Below, piece by piece: positions 18,763-28,808 of a DNA stretch of 64,000 nucleotides. This DNA is from CAVWSM01 sp963798505 (lineage in GTDB: Bacteria; Actinomycetota; Actinomycetes; Jiangellales; Jiangellaceae), in NCBI GenBank assembly GCA_963798505.1, contig CAWCTX010000016.1, positions 124,001 to 188,000 of the forward strand, written 5' to 3'. The notes beneath the pieces were generated by a model. That model was not told the DNA's origin. It worked only from the letters and a program-made list of their open reading frames with translations, and searched no databases. A program made the position numbers and the translations under genes. The stretch's first letter is position 1. Each line of letters opens with the position of its first letter.

Positions 18763-19596
18763 CCCATCCCGTGCGCCCGCGCATGGAGCCGAGCCGGCAA
18801 GGCGACCGCCGTCGCGCTCGTGCTGCTGTTCACCCTGTTCCCGTTCTACTGGATGCTGCAGCGACGGCCTTCGGGCCCGCGCACAGCCGGGGCGCGTCGC
18901 GGTCCCTGCTGCCCGAGGCCTGGAGCTCTCGACAACTTCCGGTTCGTGCTCGACGAGGGCGGGTTCCACGTCTACCTGCGCAACTCGCTGATCGTGGCCG
19001 GCGCACCGTGCTCGCCAGCGGGCTGCTCGCGCTGCTGGCTGCGGTCGCGGTGGCCCGGTTCCGCTTCCGGCTTCGCACCACGGTCCTGGTGATGGTCCTC
19101 GTCGTGCAGATGGTGCCGCTCGAGGCGCTGGTGATCCCGCTGTTCCTCCAGGCGCGCAACCTGCAGCTGCTCAACACACTGCTCGGCCTGATCGTCGTCT
19201 ACGTCGCGTTCTCGCTGCCGTTCGCGATCTGGATGCTGCGCGGCTTCGTCCCGGCGGTCCCGCTCGAGATCGAGGAGGCCGCCTACCTCGACGGCGCCTC
19301 GTGGGGGCGCATGTTCCGCTCGGTGCTGCTGCCGCTCGTGGCGCCCGGGCTGGTGGCGACAGCGTGTTCTCGTTCATCACCGCGTGGAACGAGTTCATCT
19401 TCGCGATGACCTTCCTGAGCGACGACAGAAGTACACGGTGGCCGTCGGCCTGCGGCAGTTCTTCGGCCAGTACAGCACCGACTGGGGCGCGGTCATGGCC
19501 GTCTCGACGCTGATCACGGTGCCGGTCATGGTCTTCTTCGTGGTCGTGCAGCGCCGGCTCAGCTCGGGTCTGGTCGCCGGGGCGGTGAAGGGATGA
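18759..19596 (+). CDS. sugar ABC transporter permease 2 (several frameshifts)
   Basis: A MalG-like permease of the same importer. GTG 18759 overlaps the permease 1 stop. Visible blocks in different frames are LVLLFTLFPFYWML, FRFVLDEGGFHVYLRNSLIV, FRFRLRTTVLVMVLVVQMVPLEALVIP, the loop LEIEEAAYLDGASWGRMFRS, FSFITAWNEFIFAMTFLS and the conserved end LSSGLVAGAVKG at 19596. At least three indels are needed. No ATP-binding subunit is encoded in the operon, so a shared ATPase elsewhere is expected. Confidence 0.8.
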
Positions 19597-21066
19597 GCCG
19601 TACGACCCCGGGCTGCGCCGGCTCGTCAACGGCGTGCTGCTGCCGGGCTTCCAGGGCACGGCACGTGCCCGACTGGCTCGCCGAAGAGCTCGTCGGCCGG
19701 GCTCGCCGGCGTCGTGTACTTCGCGCGGAACATCGAGTCGCCCGAGCAGGTCGCCGCGCTGTCGGCGGCGACTGCACGCCGCCGGGGACCGGCGTGCTCA
19801 TCGCCGTCGACGAGGAGGGCGGCGACGTCACCCGGCTCGAGGCCGGCAGTCGGGTCGTCGTAGCCCGGCAACGCCGCGCTCGGCGCTGTCGACTCGGTCG
19901 ACGCCACGCGCGAGGTCGCCCGGGCGATCGCCGGCGACCTGCGCCGCGCGGGCATCGACCTCGTGCTGGCGCCGGCGGTCGACGTGAACGCCAACCCCGA
20001 CAACCCGGTGATCGGCGTGCGCTCGTTCGGCGCCGACCCGGGCGCTGGTGTCGCGCCATGCGGCCGCGTTCGTCGCGGGCTGCAGGGCGCCGGAGTCGCC
20101 GCCTGCGCCAAGCACTTCCCCGGCCACGGCGAGCCGACACCGACTCGCATCTCGACCTGCCCAGTGATCCGCGCGTCGGTAGAGACGCTGCGCGCGCGCG
20201 ACCTGCCGCCCTTCGCGGCCGCCGTCGCGGCCGGCGTGCGAGCCGTGATGACCGCGCACGTCGTGTTTCCCGCGCTCGACGATGCGCCCGCAACGCTGAG
20301 CCCGACGCTGCATCGACTGCTCCGCGACGAGCTGGGCTTCGACGGTGTCGTCGTGAGCGACGCGCTCGACATGCGCGCGATCACCGGCGGGGTCGGGCTG
20401 GGTGGCGGAGCCGTACGAGCCCTTGCCGCCGGCGCCGACCTGCTGTGCCTCGGCAACCCGCGCGATGACGTCGCCGAGCACAGGCAGGTGCAGCACGCCA
20501 TCCTGGACGCGCTGGCGGACGGTTCGCTTGTCCGTGGCGCGGCTCGAGCAGGCGCATGACCGCATCGGCCAGCTGACGTCATGGGTGCGATCGGCACGTA
20601 CGAGCCCCGCGCCGGAGCCGGTGCCCTCGCTCGGCCGCGAGCTCGCGCGGTCGGCCTTGCGCGTGCACGGGCTGGTCCGACTCGACCGAGTCGGCGCACG
20701 TTGTCGACCTGCGGTCGCACGTCAATCACGCGGCCGGCAAGTTCGCAGTACGCCTTGCCGACCTGCTCGCCGATCGGGATCCCGCGACAACGACAGGAGA
20801 AGTCGGGTACGGGCACGACTGCCGAGCGGGTCGCGCACATCGTGGGCGGCGCGGGCGACCGGCGGCTCGTGCTCGTCTGCGACGCGCCGCACCGCGATTC
20901 CGAGCAGGGCGCAGTGCTCAGCGCAGTGCTCCTCGCCAGGCCAGACACGGTGGTCGTCTGCACGGGATGGCCGCATGCCGAGGCCGCGCTCGGTGATCAT
21001 GTCGTGCACACCCTCGGTGCCGGACGCGTCAACTTGGCAGCGGCAGCTGACGTACTGGTCCCATGA
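19593..21066 (+). CDS. nagZ: GH3 beta-N-acetylglucosaminidase, NagZ-like (heavily frameshifted)
   Basis: Joined across at least six indels this is a ~490-residue GH3 enzyme. Blocks are YDPGLRRLVNGVLLPGF, GLAGVVYFARNIESPEQVAA, VLIAVDEEGGDVTRLEAG, GIDLVLAPAVDVNANPDNPV, AKHFPGHG followed by DTDSHLDLP (general-acid His region of NagZ-type GH3), VVVSDALDMRAI (nucleophile Asp), and a C-terminal domain ending AAADVLVP. NagZ cleaves GlcNAc from 1,6-anhydroMurNAc or MurNAc. No signal peptide is seen, so it acts in the cytoplasm after import. ATG 19593 and the stop at 21066 both overlap neighbours by four bases. Confidence 0.78.
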
Positions 21067-22018
21067 CGACGATCCTCACCGTCGACGTCGGCAAGACGTC
21101 GTGCCGAGCGGCGCTCTGGGTCGCCGGCGACAGAGCAGACGAGGTCGTCGCGTCTGGCGCACCGGGGTTGGCCGCCCCGGAGGGCGCAGCGGCCACGCTT
21201 GCTGCGATCGAGAACGCACTGCGCAAGGTGTCCGTCTCGTCAGTGACACACATCGTCGTCGGCGCGGCCGGTGCACTCGCGGCCCCGGCCCAGGCAGCGC
21301 AGGTCGGCCGAGGCATTGTGCAGCGGCGTTCGGCACCAGCGCAATCGCGATGACCAGTGACGCCATCACCTCCCACGCCGGTGCGCTCGGCGGCGCGCCA
21401 GGTGTCGTGCTCGCAGCCGGCACTGGTGCGGTGGCCGTCGGCGTCTCGGCTGCGGGCTCGGTGCACATCGTCGACGGCGCCGGGCCATGGCTTGGCGATG
21501 AGGGCAGCGGTGCCTGGATCGGGCTCGCCGGGCTGCGCGCCGCGCTGCGGGCGCACGACGGCCGCACCGAGCCGACGGCACTGCTGGCCGCCGCGCGCGA
21601 ACGCTTCGGCGACCCGGGCGCCCTACCTGGCCGCCTGGCGGATGATGCCGCGGCGGCCCGCACTGTTGCCGCCTTCGCGCCCGACGTCGTGCGCTGCGCT
21701 GTGCTCGGCGACCACACCGCGCGAGACATCGTCGACGCGGCTGCCGCTTCCCTCGCGTCGACCACCTGTGCCGCCGTTCGCGCCGTGTCGGCCGACGGAC
21801 CGGTCGCAGTCGCCGCGATCGGCGGGCTGACACAGCTCGGCGAACCGCTGTGGTCGGCGTGGCACCGCCTCATCACGTCGGGCAGCCAGCCCGTTGTCGT
21901 ACGCCCCACGCTCGGCGATGCCCTCGCAGGCGCGGCGCTCCTCGCAACCACGACATCGCTGCCGCATGAGAGTCTGGTGCGGCGGTGGCGCCCATCGAGC
22001 CCAATGGACGCGTCATGA
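21063..22018 (+). CDS. BadF/BcrA-type amino-sugar kinase (GlcNAc kinase-like), frameshifted
   Basis: An ASKHA-fold kinase: N-terminal phosphate-1 motif TILTVDVGKTSCRAALW, then SDAITSHAGALGGAPGVVL (sugar site), AAGTGAVAVGVSAAGS and GPWLGDEGSGAWIG as in N-acetylglucosamine/muramic kinases of the BadF/BadG/BcrA/BcrD family. The frame changes near 21310. Joined length is ~318 residues. It overlaps nagZ upstream and murQ downstream by ATGA. The likely reaction is 6-phosphorylation of GlcNAc or MurNAc released by NagZ, which would give MurQ its substrate. Confidence 0.8.
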
Positions 22019-22959
22019 CCCCGACCGACGCAGCGCCCGTCTGGGCGCGGATTGGCGAGAACATCGACGACCTGGCGACGGAGCAGGCGCGGCGCGAGCT
22101 CGCCGACCTCGACGAGCGCTCGCCGGCCGACCTTGTCACGCTGCTGCTGGAGTCCGAGGCCCGCGTCCCCGAGCTGTTGCAGGCAGCAGCGCCCCAGCTC
22201 GCCGCCGCGGTCGAGCTGGCGTCGACCCGGTTGTCGGCGGGCGGCCGGTTGCTCTACGTCGGTGCCGGCACCCCGGGCCGGCTGGCGGCGCTGGACGCCG
22301 CGGAGTGCGTGCCGACCTTCGGTGTCCCGCCCACCCTCGTCCACGCGGTTCTCGCCGGCGGTGACGAGGCGCTCCGCACCGCGGTCGAGGGCGTCGAGGA
22401 TGCTGCCGAGCAGGGCGGGCGCGACCTGATGGACGCGGGCCTGACGGATGCCGATGTCGTCGTCGGGATCAGCGCGTCGGGGCGCACGCCGTACGTACGC
22501 GGCGCTCTGGAGCACGCCAAGCACATCGGGGCGCCGACCATCGCCATCGTCAACAACCCCGACTCGCCCATCGCCGCGGCCGTCGACATCGCCATCGAGC
22601 TGCTCACCGGGCCCGAGGTCGTGGCCGGTTCCACCCGGCTGTCGGCAGGGACCGCGCAGAAGATCGCCCTCAACGTGCTGTCGACGGCAACGATGGTGCG
22701 GCTGGGCAAGACGTACGGTCCCTGGCTTGTCGACATGCTCGCCACCAACCACAAGCTGCGCCGCCGGTCGGTGCGGATCGTCCGCGAGATCACCGGTGCC
22801 ACCGAGGACGAGGCCGTCGCCGCGCTGTCCGGCGCGGACGGCGAGGTCAAGACGGCGCTCGTCACGCTGCTGACCGGAGTCGGCGTCGACGAGGCCCGCG
22901 CTCGACTGCATGTCGCCGGCGGTCGGGTGCGTCAAGCACTCTCCGTCGAGCAACCGTGA
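22015..22959 (+). CDS. murQ: N-acetylmuramic acid 6-phosphate etherase
   Basis: A 314-residue SIS-domain lyase that removes the D-lactyl ether from MurNAc-6-phosphate to give GlcNAc-6-phosphate. Diagnostic stretches are YVGAGTPGRLAALDAAECVP, VGISASGRTPYVRGAL, IAIVNNPDSPI and GPEVVAGSTRLSAGTAQK. The frame is intact. ATG 22015 overlaps the kinase stop (ATGA); the stop at 22959 overlaps the anmK start (GTGA). It is the key marker that this operon handles MurNAc and not only GlcNAc. Confidence 0.95.
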   Translation: MTPTDAAPVWARIGENIDDLATEQARRELADLDERSPADLVTLLLESEARVPELLQAAAPQLAAAVELASTRLSAGGRLLYVGAGTPGRLAALDAAECVPTFGVPPTLVHAVLAGGDEALRTAVEGVEDAAEQGGRDLMDAGLTDADVVVGISASGRTPYVRGALEHAKHIGAPTIAIVNNPDSPIAAAVDIAIELLTGPEVVAGSTRLSAGTAQKIALNVLSTATMVRLGKTYGPWLVDMLATNHKLRRRSVRIVREITGATEDEAVAALSGADGEVKTALVTLLTGVGVDEARARLHVAGGRVRQALSVEQP

Positions 22960-24136
22960 TCGTCGTCGGACTCCAGTCGGGCACGTCCGCCGACGCGATC
23001 GACGTCGCCGCAGCGGACTTCGAGCTCGACGGCGACGAGATCCGGATGCGCCCGCTAGGCCACCGCCATGAGCCGTGGCCGGCGGGGCTCAGAGAGCGAC
23101 TGCTCGCGCTCCTGCCCCCGGCGACCACCACCATGGCCGAGGTCTGCGCCCTCGACACCCTGGCAGGACAGGCGTTCGGCGCCGTCGCGGCCCGCGCCGT
23201 GGGCGACTTCGCCCGTGGCCGCGCCGACCTGGTGGCCTCGCACGGGCAGACGGTCTTCCACTGGGTCGACGGTGGCCGGGCGTTCGGCACCCTCCAGCTC
23301 GGCCAGCCGTCCTGGATCGTCGAGGCCACCGGCCTGCCTGTCGTGTCCGACCTGCGGTCGCCCGACGTGGCCGCGGGCGGGCAGGGGGCACCGTTGGCGA
23401 GCACGCTCGACGCCTTGTGGCTCGCGGACGACTCCGGCCGCCGTGCCGCGCTCAACCTCGGCGGCATTGCCAACGTCTCGGTGGTCGCGCCGGGGCCGAC
23501 CGTCGAGGCGTTCGACACCGGGCCGGCCAACTGTCTGCTGGACCTCGCGGCAACGCGCGTGACCGGAGGTGCGCTCTCGTACGACGCGGACGGCGCGCTG
23601 GCTCGGGCGGGCACCGTACGCGCAGACCTGCTGGACCGGCTGCTCGCGGAGCCGTACTTCGCGCGGCCGGCACCCAAGTCCACCGGGCGCGAGCTGTTCG
23701 GCGCCGACTATCTCGACGGTGCGCTGCGCACGATGCCCGATGTGAGCGGTCCGGACTTGCTCGCGACGTTGACCGAGCTGACGCGGTAACGGTGGCGGAT
23801 GCGGTCCAGGCCGCCGACGTCGACGAGGTTGTCGCGTCTGGTGGCGGCGTCCGCAACCCGGCCCTGATGGCGGCGCTGCGCCGGCGCCTCGGCGCCGTAC
23901 CGCTCGTGACGTCCGACGAGCGAGGCTTGCCGAGCGACGCGAAGGAGGCCTATCTGTTCGCCCTGCTCGGCTTTCTGACCTGGCACGGCCTGCCGGGAGT
24001 GTTGCCCGCCCCGGACGGCCACCCCGCCACTGGTGCGCGGACTGCCCGCGTGCTGGGCCGGATCAGCCCGGGGGACAGGCCCCTTGCATTGCCGGAGCCG
24101 TCGCGCTTCGTTCCGCGACGGCTCCGGCTGGCCTAG
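22956..24136 (+). CDS. anmK: anhydro-N-acetylmuramic acid kinase (frameshifted)
   Basis: AnmK opens the 1,6-anhydro ring and phosphorylates anhydroMurNAc to MurNAc-6-P. Motifs are VGLQSGTSADAIDVAAAD, ASHGQTVFHW, LGQPSWIVEATGLPVVSDLR, LNLGGIANVSVV, FDTGPANCLLD and, after a frame change near 23785, VVASGGGVRNPALMAALRRR and TSDERGLPSDAKEAYLFALLGF. Joined length ~393 residues fits the family. GTG 22956 overlaps the murQ stop. It is the last gene of the operon, converging on the secreted GH3 gene nine bases away. Confidence 0.92.
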
Positions 24137-24145
24137 CGCCGGCCG

Positions 24146-26750
24146 CTACGCAAGCGCCTGAAGCAACAGCACGATGGCCCGGCCGTAGTCACCCTCGAGC
24201 GTGGCGACGTCGGCCTTTGCGATCCGATCGGCAGCGCGGGCGGGAACACCGGTCTCCGGGTTGAGCACGCGGTCCTGGACGAACAGCCGCAGCCGCTCGA
24301 CGAGCGCCGCCCCGAACTGTCCGCCGACATGCTCGCCCCCGGCGACCCGCTGTGCCTGGGCCAGATCGGTCGTGCTGGCGAGGGCGGATGCCTGACTTCC
24401 GGACCGAGCGGTCGACAGCCCCCAGCCGAACGGGAACAACGGCTCGTAGACAGCGTCGCCGACGTTGACCGGCTGCTGGTCACCGGACCTCGGCCACGAC
24501 ACCGGCAGCTGCCCGCTGAACGGCGTGCGTCCGAAGAGCACGTCCGCAACCCCGGTGCCTTCGCTGCCCGGCAGCCATGACGCCACGAGCGCGTCGATGT
24601 CGCCGAGCTGGTCGGTGACCACCTGGGTCCGACCGGAGACCACGAGGACGACACAGGTCGGCAGGGCGGAGCAGACATCGTCGATGACCTGCGCGTCCTG
24701 CGGCTGCAGTTCCATGGACTTCTCTTCGCGGAGGACGCCACCGTCCGCAGGGTCGAACCCCCACTCGGGTCCGCCGACGTCTCCGAAGCCCTCCGAGTAC
24801 GGCGTCTCGCCGATGACCACAACCCCGACGTCATGCCCCGCCATCGGCGCCGAGGCATCGGCGCTGAAGGTGATCTGGGCGTTGGGCGCCACCTCCCGCA
24901 TGCCCTGCAGGATCGTCGTGCCCTCGGTCGGCGTACCGGAGAAGCCCTGCCAGGTGATTGTCCAGCCGCCAGCCTGGTTGCCGAGGTTGTCGGCGTTCCG
25001 ACCTGCGACATAGATGCTGTCGTTGCTGTCCAGCGGCAGCGCGCCGCCCGCGTTCTTGAGCAGCACCTGCGACTCAGCAGTGGTCTGCCGTGCAAGCCGG
25101 CGATGCTCGGCGGAACCGATCTCGTCGATGTTCGTACGGTCAGCGAGCGGCTTCTCGAACAGGCCGAGCTCGAACTTCGCGGTGAGGATGCGGCGCACCG
25201 CGTCGTCAACCCGAGCCATGCTGACGTTGCCGGCGTTGACCTCCGCAGTAAGACCCTCGTAGAACCGCCGGAACTGCGCCGGCTCCATGGCCATGTCGAT
25301 GCCGGCATTGATTGCGGTGCGGATCTGGTCGCGGGTCGGCCTGGGGCCGGCAGCCGCCGGGATCTGGTGGATGCCCTCCCAGTCACCGATGACGAAGCCT
25401 TCGAACCCGAGGCGGTCCTTGAGCCAGCCTTGAATGAGCTCCGCATTGGCGTGCATCTTCAGCGGGTTGCCGAGCCCGTCGTCGGTGAAGTCGACGCTCG
25501 AGAAGGACGGCATGACGGAGCCGACGTCGTACTGCTGGACGGCTGGAATGTAGGGCGCCAGGTCGATCTGCTCGACGTGTGCGCGGCTCTGCTGCGTGAT
25601 GCCCTGGTCGATCGTGTAGTCGCCGGCGGCGGTGTCGAACGTCGTGTCGCCGTCCCCGAGGTAGTGCTTCGCGGTTGCGAGCACGTGGTCACGGCTCGTG
25701 AGGTCACGCGTGCTGTCGCCCTGGAAGCCCTCGATCGCGGTCTCCATCGCAATCACGAGCGAGGGGTGCTCGCCGAACGTCTCGTACGTACGGCCCCAGC
25801 GGTCGTCACGCGCCACGCACACGCACGCTGCGAACACCCAGGGGATCCCGGTGGCCCGGGTCTCTTCGGCCACCATGTGCTCGGCGTCCTCGATCAGCTC
25901 TGGGTTGCGAGTCGAGCCGAGCCCGATGTTGTGCGGCAGGATCGTTGCGCCGAACAGGTTTCCGTGACCGTGCACGGAATCGACGCCGTAGATGATGGGC
26001 ACCTGCAGACGGGTGGACAGCGCCTGTGCCTGGAACCCGTCCACCATGTCGGCCCAGGACTCAGGGGTGTTCTCCGCCGGTGTGGATCCGCCGCCGGAAA
26101 GCACAGAACCGAGGAAGAGCTCGGCGATCTGGGCCGGGTTTCCGGTCACGTTTCCGCGCTCAGCTTGGGTCATCTGACCGACCTTCTCGGCGAGCGTCAT
26201 GCGACCGAGCAGGTCGGCCACACGCTGCGCGACCGGAAGCCGCTTGTTGAGGTAGGGCAGGCCGTGTGCGTTGATGACAATCGTGGGCTGCTGGCCGACG
26301 GTGACTTCGCCGGTCGCTCCGAGTGTCACCGGAATGGTCTCCGCCGTCTCCGCGGACCGGGAGTTCCGGGTGCGCACGGTCAGTGTCTGGGTGCTGCCGG
26401 AGGGACTGCCGGCGGCGAAGGTGATGCTGCCGCCGTCCGTGCGGTAGTCGTCGCCCGGGGTTGCAGTTCCTGTCCCGGTGGCCCAAGTCACCTGGACGTT
26501 CTGGCCGAGTGCGCCGCCGCCGTCGACGTCGACCCGGACGGTCACCTTGGCGCGGTGACCGTCGTCGACGAAGACGAGTGGGGTCGTGGCACTGACGGTG
26601 GCGGCGCCTTGTGCGGCGGCCGGGGGCGCCGCGAGCAAGCGGCAGCATCGCTGCGGCGAGGGCGATGGCGCTCACGCCGGCCACCCATGACCGGCGGCGC
26701 CGACGAGGACTGGACTGGGCTGTTCGGGGTGCGAGAGCGGTGGCCGACAT
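24146..26750 (-). CDS. secreted GH3 glycosidase with N-terminal Calx-beta-like domain (frameshift in signal peptide)
   Basis: About 867 residues. The twin-arginine-like, Arg-rich signal RRRRRSWVAGVSAIALAAAM begins at ATG 26750; one indel near 26635 joins it to LAAPPAAAQGAATVSA. A Calx-beta-like domain (~45-130, TWATGTGTATPGDDYR) precedes the GH3 barrel, with AEKVGQMTQAERGN, GVDSVHGHGN, ATAKHYLGDG and the nucleophile Asp in GFVIGDWEG. The C-terminal domain has LLKNAGGALPLD and ASWLPGSEGTGVADVLFG. It resembles secreted beta-glucosidases/exo-glucanases. Oddly, the metal-site region reads FAACVCVARDDRWGRTYE, a variant of the usual PCxxVxRDPRWGR. The substrate is uncertain. Confidence 0.87.
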
Positions 26751-26874
26751 TCCGGGAATCCTCTCGTCGTGGCGGTCGCCTGCGGAGAGCGACGCCCCCG
26801 TCGTCGTCGCTACAGGTGTCCGTCCGATGACACACCGTGACAGGCCAGGCCACAACTCGAATGGTGACGCCACG

Positions 26875-27954
26875 TCACCGGCGCGTGCGCCACTCCCCGG
26901 CCACCCGCAGGAAGACGTCGTTGGCCTCGGGCTCGGCGACCGTGACGCGCACGCCCTCACCGGTGAACGGCCGCACCACGACACCGGCCGCTTCGCAGGC
27001 GGCCGCGAACGCGTCGGTGTCGGTGCCCAGTGCCAGCCACACGAAGTTGGCCTCCGTGACGGGCACGTCCCAGCCCTGGGCACGTAAGGTCTCCCACACC
27101 CGGGCGCGCTCCTTGACGAGTGCCTCGACCCGCTCGAGCAGTGCCCGCTCGCTGCGCAGAGACTCGACGGCGGCGAACTGCGCGATCGCGTTGACACCGA
27201 ACGGCACCGCCGTCTTGCGCATGGCGTCGGCGACCCCCTCGCGGGCGACACCGAACCCGACCCGCAGGCCGGCGAGCCCGTACGCCTTGGAGAACGTGCG
27301 CAGGACACAGACGTTGTCCCGCTGCCGGTAGACCTCGACGCCGTCGACCGCGGACTCGTCGCGGACGAACTCGCGGTAGGCCTCGTCGATCACGACGAGC
27401 ACGTCATCCGGCACGGCGTCGATGAACTGCTCGACCTCGTCACGGTGCAGCACCGGGCCGGTCGGGTTGTTCGGCGTGCAGAGCAGCACCAGGCGCGTCC
27501 GGTCGGTGACGGCCGCGGCCATGGCCGCCAGGTCGTGCCGACCGTCTGCCGTCAGCGGGACCCGCACCGAGGTCGCGCCGGCCACGCCGGCGACGATCGG
27601 GTACGCCTCGAACGACCGCCACGCATAGACGATCTCGTCACCCGGCTCGGCCACGGCCTGCACGATCTGGCCGAGGACACCGACGCTCCCCGGGCCGCAC
27701 ACGACATCGGCCGGCGGCACCGCCAGCCGCGCAGCGATCGCCTCGACGAGCTCGGTGGCGAACATGTCCGGGTAGCGGTTCATCGCACCCGCGGCGACCG
27801 CGGCGGCCTCGAGGACGCCGGGCAAGGGCGGGTAGGGGTTCTCGTTCGACGACGCCTTGTAGACCTGGACGTCCGCTCGCGGCGCGGGCCGACGACCCGG
27901 CCGGTAGGCGGGCAACGCGTCGAGAGCATGGCGAAGGCGGGGTCCCGGCGTCAT
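26875..27954 (-). CDS. hisC: histidinol-phosphate / aromatic aminotransferase
   Basis: A 359-residue PLP-dependent class I/II aminotransferase. It shows YKASSNENPYPPLPGV near the N-terminus, CTPNNPTGPV, VIDEAYREFV and the PLP-lysine motif TFSKAYGLAGLRVGFG. The family converts histidinol phosphate to imidazole acetol-phosphate; many actinobacterial second copies act on aromatic 2-oxoacids. No other his genes are nearby, so a second-copy (pat-type) role is possible. ATG 27954 is chosen; the open frame extends to 27990 without a better start. Confidence 0.88.
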   Translation of the reverse strand: MTPGPRLRHALDALPAYRPGRRPAPRADVQVYKASSNENPYPPLPGVLEAAAVAAGAMNRYPDMFATELVEAIAARLAVPPADVVCGPGSVGVLGQIVQAVAEPGDEIVYAWRSFEAYPIVAGVAGATSVRVPLTADGRHDLAAMAAAVTDRTRLVLLCTPNNPTGPVLHRDEVEQFIDAVPDDVLVVIDEAYREFVRDESAVDGVEVYRQRDNVCVLRTFSKAYGLAGLRVGFGVAREGVADAMRKTAVPFGVNAIAQFAAVESLRSERALLERVEALVKERARVWETLRAQGWDVPVTEANFVWLALGTDTDAFAAACEAAGVVVRPFTGEGVRVTVAEPEANDVFLRVAGEWRTRR

Positions 27955-28042
27955 GGCAGCGACGGTAACCCACGGGCTTGGCCCGTCCATCAGGCGGAAT
28001 GGTGTCAGGAGCGCAGCGGGCGGTGATTAATTCCTCGGCGAC

Positions 28043-28298
28043 GTGACCGCTCCGGTGTGGGCGCTGGTGCTCTGGATCGTGCTGCTCGGGACGCTGGTGC
28101 CGTTCGGCGTGGAGACCATGCTCTTCGCACCTACCCGCGACTGTCGTCGGCACTCTCGCGATGGTCGAGCCGGTCGGCGCGGCCGCCCTGGCCTGGCCAT
28201 GGTTCGGCGAATCGCTCGCGCCCGTGCAGATCGTGGGCGGGCTGATCGTTGTCGGTTCGATCGTGCTGGCGCAGACGGCGCGGGTTACGCACCGCTAG
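28043..28298 (+). pseudogene. C-terminal remnant of an EamA/DMT transporter
   Basis: Only about the last 85 residues of an EamA protein are present: TAPVWALVLWIVLLGTLVPFG..ETMLF, then in another frame ATVVGTLAMVEPVGAAALAW and VGGLIVVGSIVLAQTARVTHR ending at TAG 28298. The first three-quarters of the gene, including repeat one, is absent upstream, where the hisC gene starts. This looks like a deletion remnant. A frame change lies near 28135. Confidence 0.6.
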
Positions 28299-28309
28299 CA
28301 TCTCCGTCC

Positions 28310-28684
28310 GTGGGACTCGTCATCAAAATCGCCGTCAACGCCGTCGCCATCTGGGTCGCCGCCGCCATCCTGGATGGCATCGCCCTCGGCGGCAGCGACT
28401 CCAACGCCAAGGACATCGGCACTGCGCTACTGGTCGGCGCGATCTTCGGCGTCATCAACGCCATCGCCAAGCCGATTCTGGCGATCTTGTCGCTGCCGTT
28501 GATCGTGCTGACCCTCGGCCTGTTCCTTGTGGTCATCAATGCTGCGCTGCTCAGCTTCCTGAGCTGGTTGTGCGACAAGTTGGACCTCTCGTTCCACGTC
28601 CAGGACTTCTTCTGGGACGCGATCCTCGGCGCGATCATCATCAGCATCGTGTCGTGGGCGCTGTCGATGTTCGTGCGCAACTGA
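28310..28684 (+). CDS. small YvlD/phage-holin-4_2-like membrane protein
   Basis: 124 residues, starting GTG 28310 (VGLVIKIAVNAVAIW). There are four hydrophobic segments: an N-terminal one, GTALLVGAIFGVINAIAKPI, LPLIVLTLGLFLVVINAALL and LGAIIISIVSWALSMF. The pattern NAIAKPIL..LSLPLIVLTLGLF is the hallmark of the Phage_holin_4_2/DUF360 (YvlD) family of chromosomal integral membrane proteins of unknown function. Despite the family name there are no phage genes nearby. Confidence 0.85.
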   Translation: MGLVIKIAVNAVAIWVAAAILDGIALGGSDSNAKDIGTALLVGAIFGVINAIAKPILAILSLPLIVLTLGLFLVVINAALLSFLSWLCDKLDLSFHVQDFFWDAILGAIIISIVSWALSMFVRN

Positions 28685-28808
28685 GCGACCTGCCCTCCAC
28701 AAACCGCACTGATCCACGTACGGTAGGGCAGATCCGGCCGTGACCATGTCTACGGGGGCCGCGGGCGGCCGGGTGTGACCGAAATACTCACCACCATCGC
28801 AAGGACAA

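Noticed and set aside
28310..28684. Possible prophage from the holin-like family name
   Set aside because: No integrase, capsid or lysin genes nearby; the YvlD family is chromosomal and widespread.
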